Assembly (NCBI RefSeq): GCF_029633865.1
Contig: NC_079224.1
Coordinates: 15,776,890 to 15,840,889 of the forward strand
Direction of reading: 5' to 3'
DNA length: 64,000 nucleotides
DNA from: Lampris incognitus
Taxonomy: Eukaryota; Chordata; Actinopteri; Lampriformes; Lampridae
Shown one piece after another: positions 1 to 13,038 of this stretch. Both the position numbers and the translations under genes were made by a program. Position 1 is the first letter of the stretch; each line of letters opens with the position of its first letter. Under the pieces are notes generated by a model. It worked only from the letters and a program-made list of their open reading frames with translations, was not told where the DNA came from and made no database searches.

Positions 1-36
1 AACGGTGCTAACCACTGGGCCACCATGCTGCCCCAC
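1..36 (-). repeat. fragment of SINE family E head
   Basis: On the minus strand this reads GGGGCAGCATGGTGGCCCAG then TGGTTAGCACC, the tRNA-like A-box head of the SINE found in full at 23.2, 41.3 and 53.5 kb. It is truncated by the window edge. Confidence 0.5.
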
Positions 37-407
37 AGATCGCCCTGACACGTAGCGCTAATTTAGTTGGTTACGATATAATGTTGAGTGCTAGATGTCT
101 AAATATTAACTAATTAAGGTAGTGCTTTTTTGTTAACAGTCCCTTCACTCCTCCCCTGCACTGTGTCCTTATACTGTCTGTATCCACATGCACTGGGAAA
201 GCCTACAAATTGTCAATATGTCACTCCATAAATGTCACCAAGACATATCCCTGTCATATATTATCCTCGGTGATCAAAGCACGTCAATAAAGTCTAAGAA
301 ACACAAACACAGCACATTTACTGTATATATGCCAAACACATCCACAGCAAATTCCTCTTGTTGGATGAGTGACCATTATTAGTACTTTGCTGTCAAATTT
401 TGTTTGT

Positions 408-861
408 GGGCGTCCAGGTGGCGTGGTGGTCTATTCCGTTGCCTACCAACACAGGGATCGCCGGTTCGAATCCCCGTGTTACCTCCGGCTTGGTTGGGCA
501 TCCCTACAAACACAAATGATTGTGTCTGTGTTGGGGGGGCCGGATGTGGGTATGTGTCCTGGTCACTGCACTAGTGCCTCCTCTGGTCGGTCGGGGCGCC
601 TGTTCAGAGGGGGGGGATATAGCGTGCTCCTCCCACACGCTACGTCCCCCTGGCGAAACTCCTCACTGTCTGGGGAAAAGAAGCGGCTGGCGACTCCACA
701 CGTATCGGAGGAGTCATGTGGTAGTCTGCAGCCCTCCCCGGATCAGCAGAGGGGGTGGGGCAGCGACCGGGATGGCTCTGAAGAATGGGGTAATTGGCCA
801 GGTACAATTGGGTAGAAAAAGGGGGAAAATAAAAAATAACAATAATAATAATAAAATAAAA
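408..861 (+). repeat. SINE family A copy 1 (tRNA-derived)
   Basis: The head TGGCGTGGTGGTCTATTCC (A-box-like) and the B box GGTTCGAATCC are followed by a body of about 350 nt and a tail ending AATTGGGTAGAAAAAGGGGG plus an A/T-rich (AAT)n end. Similar copies occur at 22.2, 30.6, 39.7, 43.5, 49.3 and 55.5 kb. Confidence 0.85.
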
Positions 862-1667
862 AAGGTCCAGCACAGAGCTGAAGACATTTCGAGAAATTCC
901 TAATAAAGCAATGGTAGAGTTCTTTGTTGAACTGCATCTCCAGATGTTATCCAGATGTGTGTGTAGTTATGGTCAATTCAATTGTTCTATTCACACGAAC
1001 ATCTCTTCTCATGCCAGGCTGTTCCACAATGCCACATATGTATGCTAATATAATATGTCATTGACCTTTAGTCGCTATTACTGCAAGCACTTAACCAAAC
1101 CAGAGAGCAAGAGCACGTTCCGCTGGAAGGCAAAATATCAAATCTTTTTCTCCTTGCTCGATTTCTGATAAGCCCCACTCTAGAGCATGCACTCACCTTT
1201 GTGTGAGCACGCCAGCAAAACAAGCAGTGATATTGGCGTTTCGAGTCGGGTGTTCAATACATCTCAGCATCAGACATAGCGAGTTATGAACGAACAAGAC
1301 TTAGTCACTGCCTCTATGCCCCGTCCCCCCCCTTGGCTCACATTGACCTCTCCTCAGGCGTCAGCACCGAGCGGCGGCGGCCCACTAATCTGACAGACCG
1401 TAGAGCTTTCAATCCGCTCATTCTTACATACGCTCTCTCTCTCTCTCTCTCTCTCCTTCATTCTGTCGTTCCTCACTATTCCTCTTTCTCTCTTCTCTTC
1501 ACTCCATCTCTCCCTTTCTCCCACTTAAACCCAATACACAGGGGGCCTGCCCGAGTGGATTGATTTCCAGTAAGGCAGCGTCTAGTGTGTGTTCTGGAGG
1601 TTTCCGGACGCGTTCATCCTCCTTTATTGCGCTCTAGTCTCAGGGAGTATTTGTGTCTGCTCCTTGA

Positions 1668-1672
<5 letters not shown>
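862..1672. other. no gene recognised
   Basis: Unique-looking intergenic sequence with one short (CT)n block at about 1433-1454. No supported exon. Confidence 0.5.
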
Positions 1673-2070
<398 letters not shown>

Positions 2071-2654
2071 GCCTGCATTAATTTCCGCATTTAGCTCTTC
2101 CCTCTAAAGGCCGATGCTTAATAAGTAAGTGCTTTATGAAGTTTTTAAACATCGTTATTGCCTTCTTAGTAATAATGAATTCCATTGACCTCTAACAGGG
2201 AGGCTGCCTTATTGAAGAATAAATAGGCATTTCATTTATAGCAAGACAAGATATCTATTTCAATATGAGCATTTTTACTAACTATGTGGTCCTGTGTAGC
2301 TCAATAAGAAGAGCACCTGGTGTCACTGTAGCATATTCCTTCAACATGGCACAATGGGTTAGGGGCAAGGGTGTAAAATCTAGTAGGGATATATTCAGTG
2401 GCTACTGAATTGTCCCCAGCAATAATTTTTGTCAAAAATGTTTTAAATATAACCTCTACTACGGCTCCTGCCTCCCTAACCCGATATCGCTAATAGGATT
2501 GGGTTTGCCGTTTCTTGCTAACAGGTGAGAGGCTGTAGCTACATCTGTAGCTACATCTGAAGCGCCAAAGCTCTGTCAACTAGATCCACATGTAGGCTAA
2601 GTGAGGAAGACACTATCCTTATCCTTGTACTGATATTCATGTGTTTCGCCATGA

Positions 2655-3195
2655 CCGTTTATGTGCCATTACATGACAGAAGCTAAGCAGGTATGGGCTT
2701 GGCTAGTACTTGGATGGGAGACCTCCCAAGAAAAATGAGTTGTTGGTGGGCCAGCAGGGGGCAGTCTTCCCTCTGGCCCTTATTAAAAACAACAACAGCA
2801 ACAAAAGATCACAATGCCCCAGTGCAGTGACGGGGACACTGCTGTAGGAGATGCTGTCCTTCAAGTGAGACGTTAAACCGAGGTCCTGGACTCACTGTGG
2901 TCATTAAAGATCCCATGGCACTTATCGCAAAGAGTAGGGGGTTCCCTGGTGTCCTGGCAAAATCCCCAACCTGGCTCTCTCCATCTGGCCACCTAATCAT
3001 CACCCCATATAATTGGCTCAGTGATTCCTCCCTCTCCACCTAAAGCTGATGTGTGGTGAGCGTTCTGGTGCAAAATGGCTGCCGTGCATCACCCAGGTGG
3101 GTGCTACACATTGGTGGTGGTTAAAGTGAGTTACCCCCTTCACTGTGAAACAATTTGGGTGTCTAGATAAAGCGCTATATAAATGTAATCCATTA
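2655..3195 (+). repeat. 5S-rRNA-derived SINE (SINE3 type)
   Basis: The segment GAAGCTAAGCAGGTATGGGC and then TACTTGGATGGGAGACC matches the internal promoter (A box, intermediate element, C box) of 5S rRNA. The roughly 540-bp element ends AAAGCGCTATATAAATGTAA, a tail typical of CR1/L2-mobilised fish SINEs. It is too diverged and too long to be a 5S gene. Confidence 0.8.
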
Positions 3196-3339
3196 TTATA
3201 ATTACAGTTTGTTTATTTAGTAGGCTACCATGTGCATCTGCAACAGGAAGTTGTGACAGATTTGGCATTCATTATGCCTGGGTAGCAAGACATATTTTAA
3301 TTTCAGACTTTCACTTTGTACTCTTATATTACTGTCAGT

Positions 3340-3351
3340 GTGTGTGTGTGT

Positions 3352-3384
<33 letters not shown>
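3340..3384. repeat. (TG)n microsatellite
   Basis: About 45 bp of TG repeats with one TATG interruption. Confidence 0.9.
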
Positions 3385-3388
<4 letters not shown>

Positions 3389-3574
3389 GCAATCAGACTT
3401 ATACAGTGATGATATACTCAGCTCAGTCAGGATCACAGCCAAAAAAAAAGAAAAGTGCAACACTAGGAGCTACTTTACAAAGTGTAAGTCAATTAAAGAA
3501 AATATTTTCTCCATTACTAATGTGTAGTCAACAGTAATGGTGATAATAATATTCAACTAAGCTGGAAATATTTT

Positions 3575-3930
3575 TCCTCACTGTTCATAAGGCATGCATC
3601 AATTTTTTATGTTGTCAGCTGACAGAAGCAACCTGACCGTGTAGTGGTCAAGACAGAGGGGGAGAGGCAGGGTCACAGGTGAGGGTGAATAATGACTTGG
3701 TGATACGGTGGTAGTGAGATTCAGTATTGTGACAAAGGTGAGGCTGACGATGTACTGTATAACAATGCTTCATCAATGTGTGTTTGAAATAAGAGCTTTT
3801 AATGGGACATAGTTCACTGTTCATATGGCATGCATCAGCGCGTTATTTCATCAGGTGACAGAAGAAATCTTGCCCGCCAGTAGATCAGACAGAGGAGGTG
3901 AGACAGGGTCGGAGGTGAGGCCTAGGCTTG
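3575..3930 (+). repeat. diverged direct duplication of about 110 bp
   Basis: Both 3580-3690 and 3810-3925 contain TTCATA-GGCATGCATCA, a GACAGAAGAA-like segment, AGACAGAGG and a GACAGGGT-type end. They are clearly related but diverged, so this is an old duplication. Confidence 0.6.
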
Positions 3931-5570
3931 TAACAATGAGATCATAAAAAAGATTATAAGATGAAAAGATATTAGAATGTGAAATATGACGGTCAGAAGT
4001 CTGTCATAAATGCAAAAAGCCTCAGCTTCTAAGGGAGCCCCTGCGGATCGCTTTTATGTCCCCCACCAATGTCAAAATCAAACCTACGCCCTTGGTTAGG
4101 GGTACAGTTCCCATTGGACTCACCCATACTGTAATGTGGTTCAGTCATTTCAATCTTAAGCGCTTTGTGGCCCTTGACTAGAAAAGCGCAACAGTAAAGC
4201 AATCATTCAGTCATCTTTATATGCCAGTCGTTTGTGATCAAGCAATTTGATTGGCCGAGACCCGTGCGTTATTTATAGTAACGTCATGGGAGCCGCTTCA
4301 GTTAACCTGTATTATTCCACTTGTAACTGCTGATTTCATTAACAGCTGATTACAATGGCTGTCATAATGTGTCAATAATGGTTTCTTTCCAAATATCCAT
4401 TCGATATCCAGACAGCCAGACTCAGACAACACACAGGGACACGCCACCATTGAAGAGAGCAAGCACGTCTGATGCTAACGCTAACACACGTCCTACAGCA
4501 CACACCTTCTTGTCTGACTGTACAATGAACGACAGTGTACAGATCAACATATACCAGCAAAAATAATTCTATATCTAGAAATCAGCAAGCTTGTTGCACT
4601 TTTATTTTAGCTGCTATTTGATTTATGTTTACTATGTTGCAGAGGAGGATGATCCATAGAGGCAGAAGAAGTTGCCCCACCTCTATTTTTGAGAGGCAAG
4701 AGGGAGATCAAACTATAAAAAAAGAGTATTTGGGTGAAATAAACCATTATCATTTCTTAAATAAATGCTTCAACAGTGACACCTGCAGGCAAGAGGGAAA
4801 GGGCAGTCTGTGAAATGGTGGTGGTGAGGAAGGGGGGGGGCAGAGGACGATGGGTTCCTGCTGTCCTCCTTAGGGCTGGATCTCTTATATCAATTTAATG
4901 TACTTCATTTTTTTCATGCTAATCTGTTGTTGGCCGAAACATGTAAAATGAGGCTCCAACAGAGGCTGTCCTCCCTAACCAGTCAACAATCAGAATACAA
5001 TATTGATATTGTGTTGGTCCAATGACAACATCCAGATTTCATCTTCAATTCTCTACCACTGTGTTGTACATGGGTGTGATGAACTGTCAGTAAAGCGATG
5101 GATATATTCATACCATAGCATATTAGAAAAGAAATTATAATGTGCAAATTGTGAACTACTTTTAAAAACATCACTAAAAAATTACATTTTATTTAGGCCT
5201 TTTCAACAGAGCCCAAATTTCCTTTTTTCAGATTTAACTTTCCCTGTTTTTTTTTAATCGAGCTGTAGCTAGCTACTTGTGTTAGCCAACGCAACAGTTA
5301 GCTTGTCGTGGCAGCCTTGAAACACTGTTAAGCTAACGGCGAGAATGGATTTGGAGGGGAGTGGTGCTGTTATTGCTAACGAAGCAATTACTGGCAGCAT
5401 GACTGAAGGGTCATGGAGAGGCATGGATACAGATGCAGAGAATGGTGGATGGGGAAGAACATATTGTGGATTATTTGTTGTCACAGTCATTCCACAGTTT
5501 GGATTATGCAGCAAAGGTGAGAATCAAGACTGCCAATCTTGTCAACCATTGTTTTACTGCTTAATATTTC
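3931..5570. other. no gene recognised
   Basis: AT-rich unique sequence. Short open frames here show no conserved domain, and the one at 5345 (MDLEGSGAVIANEA) resembles nothing I recognise. Confidence 0.45.
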
Positions 5571-5690
5571 ATCCCCGCCTGCCTCCCAATGACTGCTGGG
5601 AGAGGCTCCAGCATCCCCACGACCCTGACAGCAGGATAAGCGGTTTGGATAATGGATGGGTGGATGGATGGATGGATATGAAAGTAGAGA
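5571..5690 (+). repeat. SINE family E 3' fragment
   Basis: The sequence CCCGCCTGCCTCCCAATGAC then TGGGAGAGGCTCCAGCATCC, ending in GGATGGATGGATGG, matches the 3' part of the SINEs at 15.4, 41.3 and 47.8 kb. Confidence 0.8.
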
Positions 5691-7466
5691 TAAGTAGCCA
5701 GCTAGTAAAATAACACGACACCATGGCTTGGTTTTCCTCCTGTCCTCCCCAGCTTTTTGAGTCACCAGCCGCCACTGCTACATCGTTATTTATTTTATCA
5801 GTGTTGTTATTAGTAGTGTTACAAAGTGTTAATTTATAAGTGTTTTGGTTGTTTATGTGCTAGTAAGATTTGTTTCCACATAATTGTTTAGAGGGTAATG
5901 TTATTTGGTTGCATAGCATCAAGCCACTTGTGGTAGCACTATATTTTTAATGCTACATTTTAACATTTATATGTTGAACACATTTCTGGGTTTTCTTTTA
6001 TTGACTTCTATATTAATTTACTTTTAATCAAGCCACGGCAACCCAAATCACAGCTGTGCCATTATGCAAGACAAGGGCAACTAAACTGATGTCCCATGGC
6101 ATGTTGTGCCAGGGTGACTTAAATCTGAAAGAGAATGGGGAAATCTCCTTTTACTTGCATCTCTGACCCCGAGCCCCTCGATTCCCTGGACCCCAACCTC
6201 ACGCATCACCAACACCACCCAGCAGCAGCCACTCTCGGCACACACCAAAGGGCCCTTGACTTGTGCTTTAACGTTTCATAAGTGGTCCTACTAAGTGTTA
6301 TTGCACATGCGCTGGTTAAGGTAAGGGTTTGGGTTACAGTTACTATAAATCTGCACTAGGATGGGACATTTCAGCAATTTAGGGCAAACCATTAGAACAC
6401 CGGTGTGAGCGAAAGCAAGGCAGTGCCCAAATTAACGGCAGGGTCAACATTTTAATACACTAGGCTAACATAGTTGCTATTCAGCCCCGTGCGTGAGGAT
6501 CAGGACCCGGGATAATGAGATTTTCCTTGCACTTGGTGATTAAACTGATCAGTCGACCAGAAACAAAACAGATCAGTCCAGCAGGATGTGCCCGCAGATG
6601 GTCCTACTCCTTAGATCGACCCCCTCATCCTCTTTCTATTCTCAGCCATTCTCTCCGATTGCCATTTCCTCCAGGGTCAGATGAGATATTTTTGGGGAGT
6701 ACCTCTGAAGTCTTTGGGCTTTGCATGCTCTGAGAAGCAATTACGGAGAAGGTGGTGGGAAAGAAATAGTAGCCGCTTTCAAAACTCTTTGAAATTCAAA
6801 ACGTCACTCTAACTCTGACAAAGTGCAAGCTGTATCATTTGTGCCCATTTCAGGATGTTTTATTAATCAGCCTCAGTTTTTTTCTGATATGTGAGTAAGA
6901 GGGAAAATCTCGCAGTTGCAAGACAAAATAGTTTGGGAACAATACCACTTGATTGGTTCTAAAAGGCTACTAACCTCAAACTAATCTCCAGAACATCTTA
7001 TGATTCTACACACGCTGTGTTGAGGCTTTCATTCAGTGCCATTGTGCCTAATGCTGCCTGCCAGGGCTGAGTCAAAATGCTGGTGATATGACATGGGCTG
7101 ATGGGGCGCCAGACCCCAACAGTTCAATAATGATGAGACGGAGGTATGACAGCCACTCAAAGGAGAGCGTCAGCCCATTTGTCTTCCTGTCTCCGCAGGA
7201 AGATGGATGACCCTTCACCCCCACTCCTTCTGTGGAAGTATTCACAGCGCCGAGATGTCATGAGAAACCTATCATCATCCCTTACTCTCATGCCGTTCAC
7301 CCCTCCAGACTTCAACACTTGTTTAGCCTGAACGAGTGGAGTGGTTTTGAAGTGTGCCACGGTTTTAGCCGGTTTGCAAGCTTTCCAGGCAGCAATACAA
7401 AAATACGATGCTTCATTTTATTATAATGGCCTGGGTTTGCCATCATGTGAGTTTGCATGTTGGCAC

Positions 7467-7468
<2 letters not shown>
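5691..7468. other. no gene recognised
   Basis: Unique intergenic sequence. No exon with splice signals and recognisable protein was found on either strand. Confidence 0.45.

Positions 7469-7554
<86 letters not shown>
7469..7554. repeat. (CA)n microsatellite, 43 units
   Basis: Uninterrupted AC repeat of 86 bp, long enough to be highly polymorphic. Confidence 0.95.
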
Positions 7555-7556
<2 letters not shown>

Positions 7557-9280
7557 TCTCTGGGGAGTATAGGTCAGTGACTTATGGGACCAAGAGGGGC
7601 AGGGCAGAGGGGAGGGGAAGAAGATTGAAGGAAATAATTATCTCTCCCCGTTTCAAACCCTTCTATCCCTTGGGAAATGTACCTGCATCAAGCCTCCAAT
7701 GGCAGGACCTTTTCAAAGACCATACTACCAAATGCTATATATAGCCCTTGTGCAGCAGCAGCTTAACAAGAATACACCCCCGTTCGATGAAAATGGTTCA
7801 TTCTCACAGAGACGCTTGCAAATCACCCTCCAGCACCTGCAGCCTTCATATCAACAAGTCTAATTCTCCAAGTCGGTCTTGTCATGTGTGTCAAGGTGTC
7901 ATAAAGCACACTGTTCGGCATGCTTTGATGGAAGATTTTCATCCAATAACTCTCATGGTTACCGTGGTAACGGCACATGGATGAGATATGGAAAGTTCCG
8001 AGAAGATGAAATGTGAGCTTGTTGATGCAAACGTTTTTTAAGCAGAAAGTATATACAGGCAAAGAAAGGGGCTTTCTGAAAAGAAAAAGTCTCCTGAGCT
8101 TTGACCCAACGCAGTGGCACAGTGCATCATCTTTCACCCGGGTGAAATTCATTCCATTTAATAACACATGGACCCTTCATTTTTGGAAATATTTCCCAAG
8201 TTAAAAGGGTTTTGCTTTCCAGTGATTTACGATGGAACATTAATGTTGGTGAAAGGAAAAAAAAAGAAGAAGAATACATCCACTTTGAATTTCAAACAAA
8301 TGAATGGTGATAATGTGACTAGAGACCCTTGACACATGGGGCAATTAACATCCCTTTAAAAACTTGTCGCTAGGAAATTCCCGGTTTCTGTTAATATCCC
8401 TCGAAGCAAACTTTTAACTTTGAAATGTGTCTAAATGATTAAGTCAAGGATTTAACTATGGATCACTTGCAGGCAATCAAGTCTATTGTTGGTGGCAGCT
8501 CAAGGTAACAAATCACGCTGCGATATTCTGCTAAATTTAACTTGGCCAGTGCCTGTCCTTAAAAACACACTGCAACGGAGTCAGGCAATCAGCAAATACC
8601 GACGAGACAGCCCTTCGCAAGTACTTATTTTCCATTCAATCTCAAACATCATGTAGTTCTGTGTCGCGTATGGTGTACGAGATATGACCGTGCATCAGTC
8701 TGCTGTGTCGCCCAGCTGCAGACTGCACTGTTGAACATCTCGCTCACTTTACTCTCAGCCAGCTTGCCCTCTCTTTTCTCTGTCTAAAGACATTCTCAGG
8801 GAGGGTGGACTGCCCATTTAAAGACAGAAAAAGCAAACAATCGCCAAAAAAATTGAAGAACCTCAATGTCACCTTCCATCCTCCCCCCTCCATTTCCACA
8901 TCCACATGGCAGCCTCTCCAGGTGTGACTCACAACAGCACAAGTTTTAGCAGTCTGAATCGCTCCCATTGCCCAGTGAAAATAAAACGCAGCTTTGGCAT
9001 GAAAGACCATTGCTTTGACATATTGGTTCGCCGTATCAGAGGGCAATGCTTATAGGCTGTCATGTCTGTCAACTCCAGAAACACTAAATTACAATTTGAA
9101 TGCGAGCTATTTCACGGTGGGGTAAGAGAGGAAGGAGGGAGTCACACAAGCAGAGGCAGAGGAAATGACATGTTCCCTTACTATATATCGCCGCACCAGA
9201 TAACAAACAGCTATCATTCCCTATTGATCAAAGCCTAAACAATGCCATAACTCTAATTCACTTATATTAGCCTACCTGTC
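7555..9280. other. no gene recognised
   Basis: Unique, moderately AT-rich sequence with no recognisable exon or repeat. It could hold conserved noncoding elements, which cannot be judged without alignment. Confidence 0.45.
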
Positions 9281-9656
9281 AAAGAAGGTTGAATCAGTTC
9301 ATCTGGATACAACGTTTATTGACAGATACCTTTCATCACTCAACTAAGTGGCATCTTCCGTCTAAACGGACTGCAGGTATCCCCACCCTTATAAACAATA
9401 CAGCTGCATAACGACCGAAACCAACGACCAGTTTCATGTGGAAATATGGGTGTGACCATTAACCGTTAATGGTCACACCCATATTTGCATATGAAAGTGG
9501 TGGTTGGTTTCAGTCATTATGCAACTGTATTGTACTGTACTGTTTATAAGGGGTGGGGGTACCTGCAGTCCGTTTAGACTGATATCACTTAGTTGAGTGA
9601 TGAAACGTATCTGTCAATAAACGTTGTATCCAGATGTACTGATTCATCCTTCTTTG
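9281..9656. mobile_element. palindromic MITE (fold-back) of about 375 bp
   Basis: The left half (9281-9463) and right half (9468-9656) are inverted copies along almost their whole length. Paired blocks include AAAGAAGG and ATCTGGATACAACGTTTATT at the ends, AACGGACTGCAGGTA in the middle, and GGGTGTGACCATTAA at the centre. It has no coding capacity. The structure is that of a non-autonomous DNA transposon able to fold into one long hairpin. Confidence 0.85.
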
Positions 9657-11604
9657 ATTTTCTTACCCGGATTATCGAGCATGCATCAAGACAGTAGCCT
9701 ACCTAGCAAGCAGCTGTAAAATGAAGATGGTGAGGCCATAACGAATGCGCGCCTGTATGCAGCAAACAGACCTCATTTCTGTTGCAGCAGAAAGAGTCAA
9801 ACAAGGGTATCCAGTCTGGCATGAAACGGTGGCGCAGCATGTCAGACGGAACATCTACAGGTGACATGTCACACTTAATTCAAGTGATGGTGCTGCCCTA
9901 ACGGATGATTAGATTTCCAAAGCCCACCAACCACCCACGCCGCTACTCCTTTCAAAGTGTTGCAGGGCAGCTAATCAACTTGCGGAGGCTTTTTGCCATC
10001 TCTGGAGGCTGAATGTTGGACAAGTTCTCGGTAACAGCGAGTGACAAAGCATCTATCATGTCTGCAACCAACCCCCCCTTTCATTTAAAAAGCTTCTGAT
10101 TGATTCCCTTTTTTTTTCCCTTCTTCTCCAAAAGATAAATGTCAGCAGAGGAGCACAATCTCTCCCACCCCAAGTGTTTGATCAACGGCTAACTCGGCAA
10201 TTCAACAAAAGATTTTTTTTTCCACCGCCGGGGTCTTTTCTGGACTTTTTTGTATTAAAATGCTATCCCTCTGAGTCAGGACCACCGCTATACTCTTTGT
10301 TCCGAGACCGCGCTTCCTACCGGTTTAACGTTTTCGTGGCCTGCGCAGATCAACCAATCCCTGTTGAGAATATAGCAAAGCTATGTTTGGTTACACAGAA
10401 CTATCAAGAGAAAATCCAAACAGCGGATGGCTAACTCAATGACCTATTCTTTCAAACTGGATTTTTACCAGTCCTCTTGAATAGCTCTTTGACCGTCAAA
10501 AGGAAAAGCAAACAGAAAATGAATCAATTTTATTGTTTTAATAAAGTTCTATAGTAGGTAATGCTCACTCGGATCTTATTTTTGCACTCTAGGGAAATAT
10601 TTTCTCATTAAGCCGGCTGTGGGGGAGGAGGAGAGAAACAGCAATAAAGCGGATTTCATCCGAGGCTCTGGAGAAAATGAAACGTTCCTGGTGATAGTAG
10701 GCCATGTAATGGATTTCGTCTGGTTCCACCCATGGAGGAAAATTAAAGAAAAAATTACTGGTGCACAAAAATCTTCCTTATCTATTTCTCTTTGTTCTAA
10801 CTCACTTGGTAATTGATCAGCTGCTCCACAAGAGTAATCATTGTGTTTTTTAATATATTTGAACAACCACCTGTTGTGCTTTCAGCAAACAAGCATGGAT
10901 ACAGCGGGCTGCTGTGAATGTGTGGATAGTATTATTCTCTGACACTCCTCGTGTTTATCACCACACCACACACCATTTAGTTGTGCCGTTTATTGTGAAT
11001 TGATTGTGGGCACAAGTAACTTAGGCGGTGCGGTCAATATATTATGCACGTTTGCACATTCGGTATGAAGTCAACTCAGATTGGCGTAATATGCCTGCGA
11101 CGGGAGAAGCTATTTGGTGCCAGATGCCGGAATATTATGCATGAAGGTTGCATGCTTAAAATAAAGCTCCAGATGCATTGCGTATGAGACAGAATATCAT
11201 TATCTATTGTTCATACTGGTGCACATCAAGGAACCTGTGATTTCTTTTTATTCAATGTGTTCGTGATTGCTTGAATCTTGTGGGAACTCACACTACATCC
11301 AGAATAAAAGTAAGCAGTTGGTAACTTTAATTTTGCGAGATGGCTGCACACTGACTGAAATAATAACTGAGTATGGAAAACTGGACAAACACACAAGATC
11401 AAAGGTATTCAAAAAGTTCAACTTGTCAGTGGTATAATAGAAGAATTTCTGATTTGTTACAGCGAAAAGAAAAACTGGTAACATTGTGGGTAAACTACAA
11501 AGCCCCGGACACAATTTCATACCTTCTTCAAAGAGGTAACGATGATGTTCTTTACATTCCTGGAGGTCACAAAAACCCTCGAGAGGATCGGTTTAGCCAA
11601 CACA
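9657..11604. other. no gene recognised
   Basis: Unique intergenic sequence. Short open frames show no known domain. Confidence 0.45.
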
Positions 11605-11687
11605 GTCTCACTCCCAACTCATCACATATGGACGCTTGGTCAGGACCCCTCTTCGTCCCTTTGCAACGCTCTGGGTACCCCTATTCT
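11605..11687 (+). repeat. dispersed repeat, inverted copy at 14.44 kb
   Basis: The block containing GGACGCTTGGTCAGGACCCC and TTTGCAACGCTCTGGGTACC occurs again on the minus strand at about 14443-14523. Family not recognised. Confidence 0.7.
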
Positions 11688-11915
11688 AACAATAGTATTG
11701 TTATGTGGTGCTTGTTTCCACAAGGACGTTTTTAGAGTGGAACACTTGTGAAGCGTAGCTGTCTGTTTCCACAGTTACCAATGATAGATGTTGTACAGAT
11801 GTGGTTTGTTATGCCATGTATATGAAGCGGTTACGAAATTAATAAATAGTGTAAGCAGCTAAAATTGCTTTAATCGTCCATTCTGTATAGTGTAGAGACA
11901 GGACAGAATGAAACA
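11688..11915 (+). mobile_element. LTR 3' part of a Ty3/gypsy-like element
   Basis: The block from TAACAATAGTATTGTTATGT to GACAGGACAGAATGAAACA recurs at 36238-36427. It contains AATAAA, ends in CA, and is directly followed by TGGTGGCAGCGG, which is placed and shaped like a tRNA primer-binding site. A gag-like frame starts about 140 bp downstream. Confidence 0.65.
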
Positions 11916-12234
11916 TGGTGGCAGCGGAAACAACTTTGAGAGGACAGAGCAGAAAAACTGACTTACTGTGCAGACAACTTGCTAGCGAATCAGCTAACAG
12001 GGAAATCGCGGAAGCTGAAGAGGACGCTCCAGTCACTCGGCAGTGAAAAATTTAAGGTTTGAAACCTCCACTGACATTGTGTTTGGACTCTGGCAACCTA
12101 GCGAAGTCATGGAAATGGTGGAAGGAGTTTACACTCTATATGGATATTTCTTTGCCTGATGCAGCAGAAGAGGTCAAAGTGAAACTCTCCTACTGTCTTA
12201 TTGGAGAGACCGGTAGGGAACTTTGTGAATCTTT

Positions 12235-12638
12235 TTTTTTTTTTTTTTTTTTTATAAATTTCTTTCTGATTTTTCCCTTTTTTCTCCCAATTTAGTGGCC
12301 AATTGATCCCTATTTTAATTCAAACACCCACCCTCGTATTGCATGCGTTCGCCAACTGCATCTCTCCGGCCGGCAGTCTCGAAGGAAAGCGCCTCCCCAC
12401 TTTCGTTGCAAGGCGAATCCAAGCCGAACCACTGTTTTTCCGACACACACAGAGACGCATTCAAATGACGAACACCAGCCGACTCCGCCCCCCTCCCGAA
12501 GACAGCGTTGCCAATGATTGCTGCTTCCTCGAGTCCGGCCATAGTCGGATCTGACGAGACCGGGGCGCGAACCCCAGTCCCCAGTGGGCAACTGCATCGC
12601 CACCAAGCCGATGCCTAGACCGCTACGCCACCGCGGAC
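12235..12638 (-). mobile_element. SINE family B, with 16-bp target-site duplication
   Basis: The minus-strand head CGCGGTGGCGTAGCGGTCTA and B box GGTTCGCGCCCC give a tRNA-like start. The tail ends AAATTGGGAGAAAAAAGGG plus a poly(A) end (poly(T) on the plus strand at 12232-12253). AACTTTGTGAATCTTT flanks both sides (12219-12234 and 12639-12654), an exact target duplication inside the gag pseudogene. Confidence 0.9.
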
Positions 12639-13038
12639 AACTTTGTGAATCTTTGATGATTGATGGGACTTCGGCCAGGAGGAAACTCAGTGACATGTTT
12701 GCAAAAGTTGATGAACATTGCAACCCTAAGGTAAAAGAACCAGTAGAAAGGTATCGCTTCTTCATGAGAAACCAAGGAACAGATGAAAACATGGAACTGA
12801 TCTCAGCGTGTTAGCCAGCACATGCAACTTTGGAGAAATAAAGAACTCACTTATACGTGACAGAGTGGTATGTGGCAGTAACAACTCGGGACTGAGAGAT
12901 CACTTAGAGAGGAAAAGCTGACATTGGACAAATGTCTACAGTTGTGCAGAGCTACAGAGTTTTCACGTGAAAACAGCAAAACCACTATAGGAAATATAGT
13001 GGGAGAAGTACACATGGTGAGACAAACAGCAAGGCAGA

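Noticed and set aside
409-815. Open frames such as GGVVVYSVAYQHRDRRFESP that recur at several places and look like a conserved protein family
   Set aside because: They coincide exactly with SINE A copies in both orientations; the apparent conservation is that of the SINE DNA.
2655-2780. 5S rRNA gene
   Set aside because: Only the internal promoter region matches, with deletions, and it continues into a SINE body and tail.
5345-5713. Possible 122-codon gene starting MDLEGSGAVIANEA
   Set aside because: Its second half runs into a SINE E tail and the first half matches no family I recognise.
10174-10434. Possible 86-codon exon
   Set aside because: No recognisable domain, no convincing splice context, and ordinary intergenic composition.
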